Under the pieces are notes generated by a model, which did no database searches, was not told where the DNA came from, and saw only the letters and a list, made by a program, of their open reading frames with translations. Both the position numbers and the translations under genes were made by a program. Below, one piece after another: positions 26,690-35,562 of a stretch of DNA of 56,879 nucleotides. Source of the stretch: Rhodospirillales bacterium (lineage in GTDB: Bacteria > Pseudomonadota > Alphaproteobacteria > Rhodospirillales > JASLLZ01); assembly GCA_030754885.1 (NCBI GenBank), contig JASLZL010000076.1:1-56879 (forward strand). The letters are read 5' to 3'. Numbering within the stretch: position 1 is the stretch's first letter; each line of letters begins with the position of its first letter.

Positions 26690-27892
26690 TCACGCAACCG
26701 CCGTTTCCGCGCCTTCCTTCGCCATGCCAAACCGGTCGGGCGTCAGTTCTCCGATATCGAAGGCGGGGTCCTTACCCGTCGCCAGGTCGGCGATCATGGC
26801 GCCGGTGATGGGTGACAGGCATATGCCGTCACCCTCGTGGCCGGCCGCGACAAGCAGGTTTTCAACAATTCCGCTGCGACCGACGATGGGCTTGCCGTCG
26901 GCGACATAGGGGCGAAATCCTGCGAAGCAGCGCAATACCCGTGCCCCGGCCAGCAACGGCACCCGCTTGATGGCCTCGGATATCAGAGTGGCGATGCCTT
27001 CCGGTGTCGAACGGCTGTTGTAGCCGACGAAGGCCCGGGTGCTGCCCATCATGGTCTGGCCGTGGGCCGAGGTGCCGAGGGAAAAGCCATAACCAAGGCG
27101 GATCACCGGGTCGTCGGAAGCCTTCACGGCTTCGGCGTCCTGTTTGACGGTCAAGTACTGGGCCGAGATCAGCTTCATGCCGGTAAAGGCGCCGCCGCGG
27201 TCGGTCATGACCAGCTCGCCGCGCCTGGGCACCACCGGGATATCGACGCCGACCATGGCGCCCAGCGGGCGGCTCCACACCCCGGCGGTGAAAAGGAAGT
27301 TCTCCGCCACCACGCGCCCGGCCGCGGTGTCCATGGACTTGACGCGTCGACCGTCTAGCTCGAAGCCGAGGGGCGGAGTGTTCCAGAACGTGCGCGTACC
27401 TTGGGCGACGGCGCCCTGGACCAGGGCAAAGGTCCACATCTGGGCGTTAATCGTGGCCTCGTCGGGTGCATGATAGGCGCCGTAGAGGTCGGGGCTGAGG
27501 GCGGGCTCGGCTTGGCGCAAACGCTCTCCTGCCAGATAGGTTGTCTCGGTCCCCACATCGCGGAGTTCGGCGGCATGGCGCCCGGCGGCTTCGGCGACCG
27601 TCTCGTCCTCACAGATCATCAGCCCGCCGTTGACCTTGTATTCGAGACCGCCGCCAAGATCGGCGACACATTCGGGAAACAAGGCCTTGCTGGCCACCGT
27701 CAGCTCCATCATCAGGCCGGGCCGCTTAGTGGTGCCACAGATGGAGCCGTTACACGCACCCGACGAGCCGGCCGTCGGCATCTTGGCGTCGAACACCGCT
27801 ACCTTGAGTCCGCGCTTGGCGGCCTGGTAGGCGCACGAAGCTCCGACGGCACCGCAGCCAACGACGGCCAGGTCCACTTCGATGACGGCCAT
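26690..27892 (-). CDS. FAD-dependent glycine/D-amino acid oxidase-like protein
   Basis: This 400-residue DAO-family protein has the N-terminal motif LAVVGCGAVGASCAYQAAKRGLKV and the C-terminal segment KPIVGRSGIVENLLVAAGHEGDGICLSPITGAMIADL. It differs from the RPDRF paralogues in its N-terminal SGACNGSICGTTKRPG loop and its C-terminus (LTPDRFGMAKEG). The start at 27890-27892 follows a GGAGG-rich leader. It is divergent from the FAD gene at 27973, with an inverted repeat between them. The GHEGDG segment is seen in hydrogen-cyanide-synthase-like and opine-oxidase-like flavoproteins, so opine or amine oxidation is possible. Confidence 0.85.
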   Translation of the reverse strand: MAVIEVDLAVVGCGAVGASCAYQAAKRGLKVAVFDAKMPTAGSSGACNGSICGTTKRPGLMMELTVASKALFPECVADLGGGLEYKVNGGLMICEDETVAEAAGRHAAELRDVGTETTYLAGERLRQAEPALSPDLYGAYHAPDEATINAQMWTFALVQGAVAQGTRTFWNTPPLGFELDGRRVKSMDTAAGRVVAENFLFTAGVWSRPLGAMVGVDIPVVPRRGELVMTDRGGAFTGMKLISAQYLTVKQDAEAVKASDDPVIRLGYGFSLGTSAHGQTMMGSTRAFVGYNSRSTPEGIATLISEAIKRVPLLAGARVLRCFAGFRPYVADGKPIVGRSGIVENLLVAAGHEGDGICLSPITGAMIADLATGKDPAFDIGELTPDRFGMAKEGAETAVA

Positions 27893-27905
27893 GAAATCCT
27901 CCCTC

Positions 27906-27928
27906 CGTCCCGTCTTAACATCGGGACG
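27906..27928. promoter_or_regulatory. Inverted repeat between two divergent flavoprotein genes
   Basis: CGTCCCG (27906-27912) and CGGGACG (27922-27928) are exact reverse complements with a 9-bp A/T-rich spacer, 14 nt from one start and 45 nt from the other. Candidate operator or leader hairpin. Confidence 0.35.
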
Positions 27929-27972
27929 CGGGGCTGATATTAACACCTAGTGCTGATCGGGGGACCCTGCAC

Positions 27973-29235
27973 ATGACGAAAACTGCATCGACAACGCCGG
28001 CGCGCCACGCGGTGGTCATTGGTGGCGGCATCGTCGGCGTCTGCTCGGCGCTCTATCTTCAACGCGAGGGTCTACGGGTGACGTTGATCGAGCGCGACGA
28101 GCCCGGCGATGCCTGCTCGGCGGGCAATGCAGGCAACCTTGGCATCGCGTCGTGCGTCCCGTATTCGCTGCCCGGCATGATGTGGCGGGTGCCGGGGCTC
28201 TTATTGGATCGAACCTCGCCGCTCAATGTGCGCCTCAGCCATTTTCCCCGCGCGACGCCTTGGTTCCTGCGCTTTCTCCTGGCCGGAAGCCACCGAAGGG
28301 TGGAGGAAATCTCCGACGCACTGCGCAGCCTCATGCGGCTGCTCTATGATGCCTACGCGCCGCTTTTAGACGATGCCGGGGCGCGCGATTTGGTGCAGAA
28401 CGTCGGTCGGTTGCAGGTCCACGAAAGCGATAAGGGTTTCGCCGGCAGCCGCTATTCGATGGATATCCGGCGTCGCCGCGGCATCGAGTTCCAAACGCTG
28501 AGCGGCGACGAGGTGCGTGAGATAGAACCGGCCTTGGGACCCGCCGTCACCGCCGGTTATTACATCCCCGAGGCCAGTCATTGCGTTAATCCGTCGCGCC
28601 TGGTCAAGGTCTTGGCCGAATGTCTGGTCCGTCGTGGCGGCACACTGCTGCGCCAGACCGTCAAGGGCCTTGAGGACGGCGCCGACGGCACCGGATCTGT
28701 TGTCACCGATGCCGGGCGCCATTCGGCCGACGCCGTGGTCCTTGCCGCCGGTGCCTGGTCGGGGCGACTGGCCAAGCAACTGGGGACCCGGGTGCCGATG
28801 GAGGCCGAGCGCGGCTATCACACCATGCTGCCCAATTCGGGTGTGGGCATGAAAATTCCGGTGACGGCGGCCGACCGCTTTGTCTCGCTGTCACCCATGG
28901 AGCACGGACTCCGGGTCAGCGGCATGGGCGAATTCGCCCCCATCGACGCACCCGCCGACTGGCGCCTTGCCCGGGTCGTCGTCGAGCACGCGCACCACCT
29001 ATTGCCGGGACTTTCGGAAGAGGGCTCCCACGACTGGATGGGGCCGCGCCCGGCGCTGCCCGACGGCAAGCCGGTGATCGGTCGCTCCCAGCGCCACCCT
29101 TGGGCCACTTTCGCATTTGGCCACGGCCATGTGGGCCTGGGAACCGGCGCCATCACCGGGCGTATCGTCAGCCAACTTGTGGCCGGCAAGCCGCCCGAGG
29201 TCGATCTGGAGCCCTTCCGGCCCGACCGCTTTTGA
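27973..29235 (+). CDS. FAD-dependent D-amino acid dehydrogenase-like oxidoreductase (paralogue)
   Basis: This 420-residue DAO-family protein has the N-terminal motif AVVIGGGIVGVCSALYLQREGLRV, the AGNAGNLGIASCVPYSLPGM block, the C-terminal RPALPDGKPVIGRSQRHPWATFAFGHGHVGLG segment, and ends in PFRPDRF. It is very similar in layout to the proteins at 20768 and 22131. It is followed 24 nt later by a CoA-transferase gene, so the two are likely co-transcribed, which hints that the oxidation product is later activated as a CoA thioester. Confidence 0.87.
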   Translation: MTKTASTTPARHAVVIGGGIVGVCSALYLQREGLRVTLIERDEPGDACSAGNAGNLGIASCVPYSLPGMMWRVPGLLLDRTSPLNVRLSHFPRATPWFLRFLLAGSHRRVEEISDALRSLMRLLYDAYAPLLDDAGARDLVQNVGRLQVHESDKGFAGSRYSMDIRRRRGIEFQTLSGDEVREIEPALGPAVTAGYYIPEASHCVNPSRLVKVLAECLVRRGGTLLRQTVKGLEDGADGTGSVVTDAGRHSADAVVLAAGAWSGRLAKQLGTRVPMEAERGYHTMLPNSGVGMKIPVTAADRFVSLSPMEHGLRVSGMGEFAPIDAPADWRLARVVVEHAHHLLPGLSEEGSHDWMGPRPALPDGKPVIGRSQRHPWATFAFGHGHVGLGTGAITGRIVSQLVAGKPPEVDLEPFRPDRF

Positions 29236-29259
29236 AAATTCAAAGAGGAGTAATCTCTC

Positions 29260-30471
29260 ATGAACCAGGGTAATGGCGACGGAAGACCCTTCGCGGGCAT
29301 CAAAGTCATCGATCTAACCCACGTGCTGGCCGGACCCTACTGCGCCTATCAGTTGGCCGTTCTGGGGGCGGAGACGGTCAAGGTGGAGCCGCCGGTCGAT
29401 GGCGACATGACACGCGTATCGGGTGCCGTCCGCGAACTCAACGAGCGCGGCATGGCGCCCTATTTCCTGACCCAGAACTCCAACAAGCGGTCCCTTACCA
29501 TGGATCTCAAGACCGAGAAGGGGCGCGAAATTCTAAAACGCCTTATTACTGGCGCCGACGTCGTGTTGGAGAATTATCGGGCCGGGGCGATGGGTGCCAT
29601 CGGCCTCGGCTACGAGGATATGAAGGCCCTCAACCCGACTCTCATTTACTGCTCCATGACCGGTTACGGCGGCACCGGGCCGAAGGCCGGCCACACGGCC
29701 TATGACCAGGTGATCCAGGCGGCCTCGGGTTTGATGAGCGTTACCGGCACGCAGCAGACGGCACCCAACAAGGTCGGTGCGCCGGTGATCGACTATGCGT
29801 CGGGCATCACGGCCGCCTTTGCCGTCGCCAGCGCCTTGTTCCAGCGCGCCAAGACCGGCACCGGCCAGCACATCGACTTTTCCATGCTCGACACCACACT
29901 GGCCCTGATGGGCACCAATGTGACGTCCTATCTTTTAAACGGCACGCTGTCGAAGCCGTCGGGCAACGCCAATCCGCTCTATGCCGCCAGCAGTTGCTTT
30001 GAGACCGCCGACGGCCTTCTCATGCTGGGCGCCTTCAACCCCGATCAGAACCGGCGCCTGTGGGAGGCCCTGGGCCGACCCGATCTGGCCGCCATCGATA
30101 CCTGGCAAGCCCTGCAGGACAAGCGCGAGATGCTGGCGGACGAGTTGGCGGTGATCCTTAAGACACGCACCGCCAAGGAATGGGAAGACCTGCTCAACGA
30201 CATCCCAGTGCCGGCGTCACGGGTCCTGGGCATCGACGAGGCTTTGAGCCAAGAGCAGATCGGGCACCGGGGTATCCTTCACCGCCACGACAGCGTCCCC
30301 GGCGTCGACGGCCCGGTGACCGTGCCGTTGGCCGCCTTTACCTACGACCACGGCGGACCCAGTATCGAAACGCCGCCGCCGTGCCTTGGCGCTGATAGCG
30401 ACGCCGTGCTGGGCGAATTGGGCCTGGGGGCCGATGAAATCGCGGCACTCCGCGACGAAGGCGTGGTTTAG
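29260..30471 (+). CDS. CaiB/BaiF family (class III) CoA-transferase
   Basis: This 403-residue class III CoA-transferase has the N-terminal IKVIDLTHVLAGPYCAYQLAVLGAETVKVEPP and the conserved NSNKRSLTMDLKTEKGREILKRLI, then D-containing TAYDQVIQAASGLMSVTG, consistent with the catalytic Asp region. It transfers CoA between carboxylic acids. A GAGGAG Shine-Dalgarno sequence precedes the ATG. It lies directly downstream of a flavoprotein gene and convergent with another. Its acid substrate is unknown; a second CaiB-like gene occurs at 47257-48453. Confidence 0.92.
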   Translation: MNQGNGDGRPFAGIKVIDLTHVLAGPYCAYQLAVLGAETVKVEPPVDGDMTRVSGAVRELNERGMAPYFLTQNSNKRSLTMDLKTEKGREILKRLITGADVVLENYRAGAMGAIGLGYEDMKALNPTLIYCSMTGYGGTGPKAGHTAYDQVIQAASGLMSVTGTQQTAPNKVGAPVIDYASGITAAFAVASALFQRAKTGTGQHIDFSMLDTTLALMGTNVTSYLLNGTLSKPSGNANPLYAASSCFETADGLLMLGAFNPDQNRRLWEALGRPDLAAIDTWQALQDKREMLADELAVILKTRTAKEWEDLLNDIPVPASRVLGIDEALSQEQIGHRGILHRHDSVPGVDGPVTVPLAAFTYDHGGPSIETPPPCLGADSDAVLGELGLGADEIAALRDEGVV

Positions 30472-30493
30472 CCGGAAGGCGAGGGCGCCGCCG

Positions 30494-31597
30494 TTACAAC
30501 AGGCGTGCCGGGTCGAACAGAGGGCGTTCGGGCTCGTGGCCTAAAATACGTTGGGCCAACAGCCGCGTCATGTAGGGGCTGAGCGTATAGCCGCCATTCA
30601 TGCCGCCGATGATGAAGGCATCGTCCATGCCGGGCAGGGGACCGATCACCGGCATGCGGTCGGCGACGTAGGTCTCAAGGCCAATCCAGGCACGAACCAG
30701 ACGGGCCTGCGCCAAGGCCGGGATGGCGTGAAGTGCTACGCGGATGTTGCCGACCACGCTGGCGGGGATGATCTCGACGCCGCCCCGCGCCAAATCGCCG
30801 ATTGCCGGCCAGCCCCCGCCGAACAACACCGTGCCGTTCGCCACCTGTTTCACCGAAAGGCGCTGGTTGGCGGTGCGCATGACCGTGTTGATGATGGGTG
30901 GCAGGCGCTCCGAAACCACCATCTGCTTGACGTCGCACAGGATGGGAAACTCGAGGCCCAGCCAGCGCGCCATCGGGCGCAGCCAGACGCCGGTGGCGAG
31001 GACCAGGCGTCGGGCCGCGACGACGCCGGAAGCGGTCGGCACTTCGTAGGCGCCGGCGCCGCCCTCGATGCCGCTAACCTCGGTCTCCTCGCGGATGTCC
31101 ACGCCCGCGCTCTCAAGCGCCACGTGGTAGAGGATGCCCGCCAAGGTGGAGTTGCCATAGCCATCCAGCGGACAGTAGGTGGCGCGGATCACGTGATCCG
31201 ACAGGCCCGGCTCGAAAGCGCGTGCCCGCTTGGCGTCGACCATCTCAATGGGCATGCCGACGGCCCGGCGCTCGTCCAGGCGATTTTCCAACAACGCTAC
31301 CTCGTCGTCGCGGAAGGCCAGCATAAAGCCGCCCGTCTGGCGGTAGCCGGCATCCCCGTCCAGCCATTCGGCGGACGTCTCCCACAGTTCACGGGCGCGC
31401 AGGAAATAGGGTATCATGACCGGCGGCTTATCGTGCATTGTCATGCCGCCGGCGTTGGCGCCCGAGGCCTGCCGGCACAGTCGTCCGCGCTCGATCAGCA
31501 CGACCCGCATGCCGCCCCTGGCCAGGTGGAGCGCCGTACCACTGCCCATGACGCCGCCGCCGATGACAGCCACGTCGAATGTCGCCGAGACCTCCAT
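30494..31597 (-). CDS. FAD-dependent oxidoreductase (sarcosine oxidase/DAO family)
   Basis: This 367-residue DAO-superfamily flavoprotein has the N-terminal motif VAVIGGGVMGSGTALHLARGGMRV, then QASGANAGGMTMHDKPP, and the C-terminal YVADRMPVIGPLPGMDDAFIIGGMNGGYTLSP. The ATG at 31595-31597 removes 21 upstream residues that are not part of the fold. It is more divergent than the RPDRF paralogues and resembles sarcosine oxidase beta-type or opine oxidase subunits. It is divergent from the GT8-like gene by 141 bp. Confidence 0.83.
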   Translation of the reverse strand: MEVSATFDVAVIGGGVMGSGTALHLARGGMRVVLIERGRLCRQASGANAGGMTMHDKPPVMIPYFLRARELWETSAEWLDGDAGYRQTGGFMLAFRDDEVALLENRLDERRAVGMPIEMVDAKRARAFEPGLSDHVIRATYCPLDGYGNSTLAGILYHVALESAGVDIREETEVSGIEGGAGAYEVPTASGVVAARRLVLATGVWLRPMARWLGLEFPILCDVKQMVVSERLPPIINTVMRTANQRLSVKQVANGTVLFGGGWPAIGDLARGGVEIIPASVVGNIRVALHAIPALAQARLVRAWIGLETYVADRMPVIGPLPGMDDAFIIGGMNGGYTLSPYMTRLLAQRILGHEPERPLFDPARLL

Positions 31598-31738
31598 GCC
31601 GTTAACCGTCCCACCCCGATGCCGATGGGCAATCATGCCACCCGGGCCGAGCTCGGACAAGGCGCCCTGCCTCGTGACAGACGCCGGCCATCCGTGACAT
31701 AAGACGGGATATCAACCGTAGGAGGCGACGTTTCGACA

Positions 31739-32413
31739 ATGTCCAATCGGGGTGCCTTGTACGTGGTCTGGGGAAAGGTCGACAAGACCATCCTTGATCG
31801 CTCCATCGCCTCCTTGAAGGCCCACCATCCCGAACTGCCGGTCCATATCGAGCGTCTGCCCGACGGCGCCACGCTATTGGACAAGGCGCGGATGTTGGAC
31901 TTCACGCCCTTCGACGAGACCGTCTTTCTCGACATGGATACGGTGGTCCTGGGCAACCTCGACTTCGGCTTTCGCAAAGGGCGCGAGGTCGGCCTGGCGC
32001 TTTGTATCTGCGAATGTCCGTGGGCACGCCGTTATGGGGGACTGACCGGTGATCTGGTGGAATACAACACCGGCGTCATGTTTTTCACCAACAAGGCCAA
32101 GCCAGTCTTCGATGCCTGGACGGGCCTCGTCGCCCATGTCGATTCGAGCATCGTCTTTCAGGCCGGGGGCGAGTACGTGAAGATGCCGCTCAACGATCAG
32201 GCGGGATTTGCCAAGGCCATTGACGATACCGGCTTCGTGCCCTACGTCCTGCCGCTCAACTGGAACTTCCGCCCGCGCTGGCACAAGTCCTGGTTCGGAC
32301 CCCTTAAGGTGTGGCACGACTATGCCCCGGTGCCCGATGCCCTGGCGGAAAATAACACCCGCCAGGCCGACCCCAACGCCATCATCGGGTTTGCCGTGCT
32401 GCGCGACGAATAG
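31739..32413 (+). CDS. GT8-like nucleotide-diphospho-sugar transferase fold protein
   Basis: This 224-residue protein has a GT-A-like N-terminus (LYVVWGKVDKTILDRSIASLKAHHPELPV) and a DMD motif (65-67, FLDMDTVVLGN) in the place of the metal-binding DxD of glycosyltransferases. VEYNTGVMFF later corresponds to the second conserved strand. It is shorter than typical GT8 enzymes. The 24-nt gap to the tartrate dehydrogenase gene suggests a shared transcript, but no sugar polymer genes are nearby, so the role is unclear. Confidence 0.65.
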   Translation: MSNRGALYVVWGKVDKTILDRSIASLKAHHPELPVHIERLPDGATLLDKARMLDFTPFDETVFLDMDTVVLGNLDFGFRKGREVGLALCICECPWARRYGGLTGDLVEYNTGVMFFTNKAKPVFDAWTGLVAHVDSSIVFQAGGEYVKMPLNDQAGFAKAIDDTGFVPYVLPLNWNFRPRWHKSWFGPLKVWHDYAPVPDALAENNTRQADPNAIIGFAVLRDE

Positions 32414-32436
32414 ACAGCCGTAGAGGAAACCCACCC

Positions 32437-33501
32437 ATGAAGACTTATAAAATCGCCGTCATTCCCGGTGACGGTATCGGCAAGGAAGTGGTACCCGAAG
32501 GCGTGGCCGTATTGGAGGCCCTGGGACGGCGTTTCGATATCGGCTTTGAGTGGGGCGAGTTCGACTGGAACTGCGAACGGTATTTAGAGACCGGGCGCAT
32601 GATGGCGGAAGACGGCATCGAGCAGCTATCGGCCTTCGACGCCATATATCTGGGGGCCGTGGGCTGGCCCGAGGTTCCCGACCACGTTTCGCTTTGGGGT
32701 CTCCTCATCCCTATCCGGCGTTGCTTTCAGCAATACATCAACCTGCGCCCGGTGAAGTTGTTCGAGGGCGTACCGACGCCGCTTGCCGGCCGTAAGCCGG
32801 GTGACATCGACTTTATTTGCGTGCGCGAAAACAACGAAGGTGAATATTCGGAGATCGGCGGCCGCCTCTATCGGGACTCGGCCGAAGAGATGGCCGTTCA
32901 GCAAAGCGTGTTTACCCGCAAAGGCACGGACCAGGTTCTGCGCTATGCCTTCGATCAGGCTCGGGCGCGGCCTAAGAAACACCTGACCTCGGCCACCAAA
33001 TCGAACGGCATTATCCACACTATGCCTTTTTGGGATGAACGCGTCGTCGAGGTGGCCAAGGACTATCCCGATGTGCGCTGGGACAAGTACCACATCGATA
33101 TCCTGACGGCGCACTTCGTCGCCCATCCCGACTGGTTCGACGTGGTCGTCGGCTCGAACCTGTTCGGCGATATCCTTTCTGACCTGGGCCCGGCGGTGGC
33201 CGGCACCATCGGTATTGCGCCGTCGGCCAACATCAACCCCGAGGGGGACTATCCTTCCATGTTCGAGCCGGTGCACGGCTCGGCGCCCGACATCGCCGGA
33301 AAGGGCATCGCCAACCCCATCGGCCAAGTGTGGTCGGCGGCCATGATGCTCGACCACCTGGGCGAGGACGAGGCCGCGGCAACCCTGGAGAACGCTATCG
33401 AACGCGTGCTGGCGGACGGCGGCACCCGCACCTGCGACATGGGCGGCACGGCCAATACCCGCGAGATGGGCGAAGTTCTTATTCAGGCAATCACGGACTG
33501 A
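32437..33501 (+). CDS. Tartrate/D-malate dehydrogenase-type NAD-dependent oxidative decarboxylase
   Basis: This 354-residue protein is of the isopropylmalate/isocitrate dehydrogenase family. Visible features are IAVIPGDGIGKEVVPEG, the substrate loop SLWGLLIPIRRCFQQYINLRP, VRENNEGEYS, and the metal-binding DILSDLGPAVAGTIGIAPSANINPEG region. VGWPEVPDHVSLWGLLIPIRR is characteristic of the tartrate dehydrogenase/D-malate dehydrogenase subgroup rather than LeuB. It would oxidise and decarboxylate tartrate or D-malate. It stands before an SLC13-type carboxylate transporter. A GAGGAAA Shine-Dalgarno-like sequence precedes the ATG. Confidence 0.9.
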   Translation: MKTYKIAVIPGDGIGKEVVPEGVAVLEALGRRFDIGFEWGEFDWNCERYLETGRMMAEDGIEQLSAFDAIYLGAVGWPEVPDHVSLWGLLIPIRRCFQQYINLRPVKLFEGVPTPLAGRKPGDIDFICVRENNEGEYSEIGGRLYRDSAEEMAVQQSVFTRKGTDQVLRYAFDQARARPKKHLTSATKSNGIIHTMPFWDERVVEVAKDYPDVRWDKYHIDILTAHFVAHPDWFDVVVGSNLFGDILSDLGPAVAGTIGIAPSANINPEGDYPSMFEPVHGSAPDIAGKGIANPIGQVWSAAMMLDHLGEDEAAATLENAIERVLADGGTRTCDMGGTANTREMGEVLIQAITD

Positions 33502-33598
33502 CGCTGGGTTGGCGCCAACGCCGCTAGTTGCCATATAATCGAGAGCTAAAGAATTCGGCCGGGCCGACCAAGGCGCGGTGAGGGGGAGTAGTTTCACC

Positions 33599-35449
33599 AT
33601 GGCTGCCATCGAGCCGACATTCCAGATGTGGGTGGTATTCGCCATCATCGTCGGGGCCCTGGCGCTCTATGCCCGCGAACGCGTCCCCATGGAGGTGACG
33701 TCGATAGGCGTGGTCTGCGTTCTGTTGCTGTTCTTCCATTTCTTCCCCGTGGCGGACGAAGACGGCGCCAACCGGCTGGAGGCGAGCCGTCTTTTGCTCG
33801 GCTTCGCCAATCCAGCCCTCATTGCCGTGGTAGCCCTTCTGGTCATGGGACAGGGCATGGTCCGCACCGGCGTGCTGGATCGTGGCGCGCGACTGGTGCT
33901 GGGCCTGGGAGGCGGTGGCGCCTGGCTGCCCTTGGTTCTCACCCTGACCGCTGTCCTCGTGGTGAGCGCCTTTCTCAACAACATTCCGGTCGTCATCATC
34001 TTCATCCCTATCATGCAGGCCCTGGCGGCGCGCTTTGGCCAGTCAGTCAGCCGGTTAATGATTCCCTTGAGCTACGCCGCCGTTCTCGGTGGTATGACGA
34101 CGCTCATCGGGTCGAGCACCAACCTCTTGGTTAACAGCGCCCTCATCGAGATGGCGCAGCGGCCCTTCTCATTCTTCGATTTTACCGTGCCGGGGTTGGT
34201 CCTGGCGGGCACCGGCCTGATCTATGTTGTGTTCGTCGCACCGCGCTTGTTACCGGTGCGGGAATCCCTGGCCGACGTGCTCTTGGAGGGTCGGGGCAGA
34301 CAGTTCATCGCCCAGATCACACTGTCGGCGGGCTCGGACCTAGTGGGCAAGGGTGCTCCGGGCGGCATCTTCCCCGGCCTGTCGGATATGACCGTGCGCA
34401 TGGTGCAAAGGGGCGAGCAGCCCATCTTGCCGCCGTTCGAGGATTACGCCGCCCGGCCCGGCGACGTCTTGGTGGTCGCGGCGACGCGCCAAGCCTTGAC
34501 CGAGGCCCTGGGTGAGGACCGCGGGGTGCTTTTTCCCGACCTGCAGGACGGCCACGAAACGGAAGCAGATAGCGAACGGCCCTGGGAAGCCGGCGATCAA
34601 ATGCTGGCCGAAGTGATGGTGGCGCCGGCGTCGCGTTTCATCGGCCAGACCCTGCGCCAGATCGGCTTTCGCTATCGCACCCAATGTATTGTCCTTGGGG
34701 TGCAGCGGCGCTCGCGCATGTTCCGGACCCGCATGACCGATATTCGTCTCCAGGCCGGAGACGAGCTTTTGATCCAGGGACGACCCGACGACGTGGGCCG
34801 GCTGAAGGCGGACCGCGACGTCGTGTTGATCGAGTGGTCGGCCCAGGAATTGCCCGCCCTTGATCACGCACCCAGCGCCAGCCTCATATTCCTGACCGCG
34901 ATCAGCATGGCGGCGATGGGCATCCTACCGGTCGTCGTCGCGGCGCTCGCCGGCGCCGCCGCCATGGTAGGGATGGGGGTGCTCAATGTGCGCCAGGCGG
35001 CGCGTGCGATCGAGCCCAACATCGTCACCACCATCGTCGCTGCCTTGGCGCTTGGCGTTTCCCTGCAAGAAACGGGCGGCGCCAGCTACCTCGCCTTGGT
35101 TCTTTCCGATGCGCTGCATGGGGCGGCACCGGCGGTCGTGCTTTCGTTCTTCTTTCTCCTTGTGGCGGGGCTGTCCAACCTTATCAGCACCAAGGCCTGC
35201 GCGGTGCTGTTTACGCCCATCGCCGTCGATCTGGCCCTGGCCCTGGGTGTCGCGCCCGAGGCTTTCGCGGTGGCCGTGGTGTTCGCCGCCAACTGCTCGT
35301 TTGCCTCGCCCATCGGCTATCAGACCAACCTTTTGGTCATGGGGCCGGGCCACTACCGCTTCACCGACTTTTGCCGCGCCGGGGTGCCGCTGATATTCCT
35401 GATGTGGATCGTCTTCTCACTCTTCGCGCCGTGGTACTACGGCCTGTGA
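33599..35449 (+). CDS. SLC13/DASS-family anion transporter with two RCK_C (TrkA-C) domains
   Basis: This 616-residue inner-membrane transporter has N-terminal hydrophobic helices with a VVVSAFLNNIPVVIIFIPIM segment and GGMTTLIGSSTNLLVNSALI (family SNT motif). A cytosolic middle part (about 220-420) contains two TrkA-C-like domains, then a second membrane half ending with SPIGYQTNLLVMGPGHYRFTDFCRAG. This layout is that of SLC13/DASS sulfate or dicarboxylate permeases. The ATG at 33599 follows a GGGGGAG sequence; a GTG at 33578 is the alternative. The dehydrogenase next door points to a carboxylate, but sulfate cannot be excluded. Confidence 0.88.
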   Translation: MAAIEPTFQMWVVFAIIVGALALYARERVPMEVTSIGVVCVLLLFFHFFPVADEDGANRLEASRLLLGFANPALIAVVALLVMGQGMVRTGVLDRGARLVLGLGGGGAWLPLVLTLTAVLVVSAFLNNIPVVIIFIPIMQALAARFGQSVSRLMIPLSYAAVLGGMTTLIGSSTNLLVNSALIEMAQRPFSFFDFTVPGLVLAGTGLIYVVFVAPRLLPVRESLADVLLEGRGRQFIAQITLSAGSDLVGKGAPGGIFPGLSDMTVRMVQRGEQPILPPFEDYAARPGDVLVVAATRQALTEALGEDRGVLFPDLQDGHETEADSERPWEAGDQMLAEVMVAPASRFIGQTLRQIGFRYRTQCIVLGVQRRSRMFRTRMTDIRLQAGDELLIQGRPDDVGRLKADRDVVLIEWSAQELPALDHAPSASLIFLTAISMAAMGILPVVVAALAGAAAMVGMGVLNVRQAARAIEPNIVTTIVAALALGVSLQETGGASYLALVLSDALHGAAPAVVLSFFFLLVAGLSNLISTKACAVLFTPIAVDLALALGVAPEAFAVAVVFAANCSFASPIGYQTNLLVMGPGHYRFTDFCRAGVPLIFLMWIVFSLFAPWYYGL

Positions 35450-35500
35450 GGCAAACTTCGCCGATTGCCGATTGACGCCCTACGAAAGGCCTCGCTATAA

Positions 35501-35540
35501 GGTCTGTGGGCCACGGCCTCCCAACGGGCCGCGACCCTTC
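35501..35540 (+). ncRNA. Candidate serC leader RNA (hairpin upstream of serC)
   Basis: A nested hairpin is readable: GGG (35508-35510), CGGCC (35514-35518), loop TCCCAACG, GGCCG (35527-35531), and CCC (35535-35537), with a symmetric 3-nt internal loop. It lies 25-55 nt before the serC ATG. A conserved serC-associated RNA motif upstream of alphaproteobacterial serC genes is known from comparative genomics; the match here is by position and general look, not by model score. Confidence 0.45.
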
Positions 35541-35562
35541 TGTGAGGAAGGGAATAGACGTC

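Noticed and set aside
32626-33648. 340-codon minus-strand frame opposite the tartrate dehydrogenase-like gene
   Set aside because: No homology is visible; the plus-strand gene has clear family motifs and a ribosome site.
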